Source: UBA9300 sp032260385 (GTDB lineage Bacteria; Bacteroidota; Bacteroidia; Bacteroidales; VadinHA17). Taken from it: 64,000 nucleotides of DNA. Made by a program: the position numbers and the translations under genes. How positions within the stretch are numbered: the stretch's first letter is position 1; the number at the start of each line of letters is the position of its first letter. A model generated the notes under the pieces. That model worked only from the letters and a program-made list of their open reading frames with translations, was not told where the DNA came from and did not search any database. Positions 61,703-64,000 of this stretch are shown here, piece after piece. Where the stretch lies: assembly GCA_032260385.1 (NCBI GenBank), contig JAVVEL010000004.1, positions 84,494 to 148,493 on the forward strand, read 5' to 3'.

Positions 61703-62935
61703 ATGAAAAAGATTGACAGGAGAATAATAATAGTATCCGCATTTATATTTATAGTGGCCATGGCCTTTGGTATTATGAAGTTCCTTATTGCCCAGAAAGA
61801 GGAACCGCCGGCAAGGAGTGATAATGATACAAGGCGCTATGTTCAATCCGTTGAGGTGAAATACGGGACAGTGGAATCATCAGTCGAAGCTGAGGGGCGT
61901 TTGCGGTCACTGAGCGCGGTGGATATAGTGGCAGAGGCATCGGGAAAAATTATTCCCGGGGAAATAAGTCTCAAGAAAGGCGCCTCTTTTTCAAAAGGCG
62001 ACCTGCTGTTCACCATCTACAAGGATGAGGCTGAACTGGATCTTCAGGGTAAAAAGAGCAGGTTCATGCATACCCTTGCAAACCTGCTGCCCGACATACG
62101 AATTGATTACCCTGATTATGAAAAACTATTCACTGATTTTTTTAACGCGGTGAACATTTACGAGGACCTTCCACCAATGCCTGAAATTAATAATGAAAAG
62201 CTGAAAGTTTTCATGGCCAGCAGGAATGTTCTCGAAGAGTATTATGCTATCAGAAGGGATGAGCTGAGGCTGAAGAGACATAATATCTATGCTCCTTTCA
62301 ATGGCAGCTATTCAGATGTTTTCCTTGAAGCCGGCTCTTATACCAATACAGGGGGCAGGGTGGCCCATGCCATCCAGACCGATGTTCTGGAACTTGAAGT
62401 CCCCGTAAAACGGTCCGATGCCATGTGGATAAAAAAGGGAGATGAAGTACTGGTTGTACGCCCCGATGATAAGTCTGAGTTCAGGGGAGAAGTAATAAGA
62501 AAAGGATCATTTATTGATGAGGCTACCCAGTCCCAGGCAATTTTTATCCGTCTTGAAAGTAAGAAAGACAGACCCCTGCTCAACGGGGAATATCTTGTTG
62601 CCACCTTTCCCGGGCATCATATCGAGGAAACAATGGAAATACCGCGGAATGCCGTATTTAATACCGACCAGGTTTTTGTGGTTAACAATGACCGCCTTGA
62701 AAAACGCACTATAGATATTTTGAAACTTAACGAAAGAACCCTTGTTTTCAGGGGTGTTGAGGAAGGTGAGGTTCTGGTTACCCAGCCACTGGTGAATGTG
62801 CAGGAAGGGACAATGGTCAGAACTGATATGAACATGCCTGTAAAAGACCGTATGGCAGAAAATGAGAAGGCAGATGGTGTTAATGAAGAGAAATCCAGAG
62901 GTGGTGGAACAACAACAGGAGTGGCTGTTAAATAA
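61703..62935 (+). CDS. RND efflux membrane fusion protein
   Basis: Periplasmic adaptor of 410 aa with an N-terminal anchor helix (IIIVSAFIFIVAMAFGIMKF). The lipoyl half (VEAEGRLRSLSAVDIVAEASGKI, KKGASFSKGDLLFTIYKDEAELD) is followed by a short, poorly coiled alpha hairpin (about 115-180), the second half HNIYAPFNGSYSDVFLEAGSY and beta-barrel strands. The tail is Gly/Thr/Glu-rich. The hairpin is shorter than in MacA-type adaptors. The RND permease gene follows after 15 bp. Substrate unknown. Confidence 0.9.
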   Translation: MKKIDRRIIIVSAFIFIVAMAFGIMKFLIAQKEEPPARSDNDTRRYVQSVEVKYGTVESSVEAEGRLRSLSAVDIVAEASGKIIPGEISLKKGASFSKGDLLFTIYKDEAELDLQGKKSRFMHTLANLLPDIRIDYPDYEKLFTDFFNAVNIYEDLPPMPEINNEKLKVFMASRNVLEEYYAIRRDELRLKRHNIYAPFNGSYSDVFLEAGSYTNTGGRVAHAIQTDVLELEVPVKRSDAMWIKKGDEVLVVRPDDKSEFRGEVIRKGSFIDEATQSQAIFIRLESKKDRPLLNGEYLVATFPGHHIEETMEIPRNAVFNTDQVFVVNNDRLEKRTIDILKLNERTLVFRGVEEGEVLVTQPLVNVQEGTMVRTDMNMPVKDRMAENEKADGVNEEKSRGGGTTTGVAVK

Positions 62936-62950
62936 ATAGCTTGAAGTGAA

Positions 62951-64000
62951 ATGAGAAAGATAATACAGAAGTTTGTTGAATATCCTGTCTATGCCAATGT
63001 GCTGATAGTTATTATAGCGCTGCTGGGCGTTTTCAGCTTTTCATCAATGAACAAGTCCTTCTTCCCTGAAACGGAAAGCAGGATTATAAGCATTTCTGTC
63101 TTTTACCCCGGAGCCTCCCCCGTTGAGATGGAGGAAGGTGTGACCTCGAGAATTGAAGAGGCAGTACGTGGTTTGATAGGGGTAAAGGAAATTAACAGCA
63201 CATCGGTTGAGAACAGGTCTACGGTAAGTGTGGAAACAACGGGTGAATATCCCATCGATGAAATACTCCTGGAGGTAAAAAATGCCGTTGATGGTATTTC
63301 TTCCCTGCCCTCGGCGGCTGAGAGGCCTATAGTTTCCAAGCAGCGGTCAAGGGCCTTTGCCATGTTCCTTACCGTAAGCGCATCAGAGGGTTACGATATA
63401 AGCCTTATGGCCCTGAAGGAACATGCCCAGAGAGTGGAGGAGGACCTGCTTAATTCGGGCGTGATAAGCCAGATCTCCCTGTCAGGCTTCCCGCAGCCGG
63501 AAATATCAGTTGAGGTGTCAGAAGAGCAGCTCATGAGGTATAAGTTATCATTTGATGATATAATAAGATCAATACAGAATAACAACCAGGATGTGTCGGG
63601 TGGCGAAATCAAATCAGCCGAAGAAGAATTACTGATCAGGCTGAGGTCAAGGAGTACAAGTGCCGATAAGCTGGGTAATATCATAGTGGGAGCCAAAGAG
63701 GACGGCAGCTATCTCAGGATAAACGATATCGGTACTGTCAAGAAGAAATTTGCCGATACCCCCAATGAATCATATGTTAACGGCAAGCTTGCAGCTTCGA
63801 TAAGGATCGACAAGCTCCCCGAAGAGGATCTCCAGGAGATAACCGAATACGTTAATGCATATATGGAGGAGTTCAATGACCGTGACCTTGGTGTGGAGAT
63901 AGGAGTGAGAAGGGCTTTCTACGATATACTGCAAAGCAGGCTCAAACTACTTACGGGTAACGGTCTTATGGGACTGGCACTGGTCATAATAGCTCTCTCC
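62951..64000 (+). CDS. RND efflux transporter permease, N-terminal part (cut by window edge)
   Basis: Start of an AcrB/HAE1-like proton-driven exporter; 350 residues are visible and the frame is open at the last base. The first helix (VYANVLIVIIALLGVFSF), FFPETESRIISISVFYPGASPVEMEEGV and the pore-domain segment PQPEISVEVSEEQLMRY are typical. The window ends in the second helix. Full-length members are about 1030-1050 aa, so two thirds of the gene lie outside. It forms an operon with the adaptor; no TolC gene is seen up to the edge. Confidence 0.93.
   Translation, partial: MRKIIQKFVEYPVYANVLIVIIALLGVFSFSSMNKSFFPETESRIISISVFYPGASPVEMEEGVTSRIEEAVRGLIGVKEINSTSVENRSTVSVETTGEYPIDEILLEVKNAVDGISSLPSAAERPIVSKQRSRAFAMFLTVSASEGYDISLMALKEHAQRVEEDLLNSGVISQISLSGFPQPEISVEVSEEQLMRYKLSFDDIIRSIQNNNQDVSGGEIKSAEEELLIRLRSRSTSADKLGNIIVGAKEDGSYLRINDIGTVKKKFADTPNESYVNGKLAASIRIDKLPEEDLQEITEYVNAYMEEFNDRDLGVEIGVRRAFYDILQSRLKLLTGNGLMGLALVIIALS

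Noticed and set aside
1..64000. Mobile elements, prophage, CRISPR arrays, tRNA or rRNA genes
   Set aside because: No transposase, integrase, phage structural gene, regularly spaced repeat or cloverleaf-forming gap sequence was seen; intergenic regions are all shorter than about 250 bp.

Overview
The window is a gene-dense chromosomal segment of a Bacteroidota bacterium, probably class Bacteroidia. The evidence is a type IX secretion module (a glycine-rich giant with a type B C-terminal sorting domain followed by a PorP/SprF-like protein), a SecD-SecF fusion, DUF4783, a Reg_prop/Y_Y_Y/SpoIIE signalling protein, and several upstream sites matching the Bacteroidota sigma-ABfr promoter (TTG, about 19 nt, TAnnTTTG) with no Shine-Dalgarno sequences. 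I see no tRNA, rRNA, CRISPR array, insertion sequence or prophage. No gap between genes exceeds about 250 bp. The Nudix gene is cut by the left edge and an RND permease gene by the right edge.

Layout. 1-7 kb (minus): Nudix/CoA pyrophosphatase, an overlapping gatE-gatD pair (archaeal-type Glu-tRNA(Gln) amidotransferase), a LolC/E-like permease and a class I aminotransferase. 7-15 kb: valS; a lipoprotein with a degenerate metallopeptidase-like motif; glnA; an overlapping DUF4783-nadC-yihY run. 15-30 kb (plus): rlmH, a very large NtrY-like histidine kinase, the type IX secretion module (1380-aa repeat adhesin, PorP/SprF, PD40+PKD protein), an unrecognised secreted protein and a Reg_prop-SpoIIE phosphatase. 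30-34 kb (minus): rluB-type pseudouridine synthase, era, der and a lipoprotein. 34-46 kb (plus): glmM; a MacA-like adaptor, permease and TolC without an adjacent ATPase; secDF; tatA; a Ca/Na exchanger; lolD; a DUF2400 protein; trmN6. 46-50 kb: saccharopine-dehydrogenase-like gene (minus) and mutS (plus). 50-61.5 kb (minus): a potassium/ion homeostasis block. 61.7-64 kb (plus): RND adaptor and pump.

Two features stand out. First, GatDE is normally described as archaeal; here the two genes overlap by 8 nt with all four catalytic GatD residues present, which suggests that this bacterium makes Gln-tRNA(Gln) by an acquired archaeal route. Second, seven consecutive same-strand genes (SLC12-like cotransporter, TrkH, KdpD-like kinase, KdpE-like regulator, KtrB-like channel, KtrA-like RCK protein, CPA2 antiporter with USP domain) look like one cation-balance unit. 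In it KdpDE-type regulators lie between two Trk/Ktr channels with no KdpFABC pump in view, and the trkH promoter region carries four helically phased CTTTATA-type repeats, a plausible operator.
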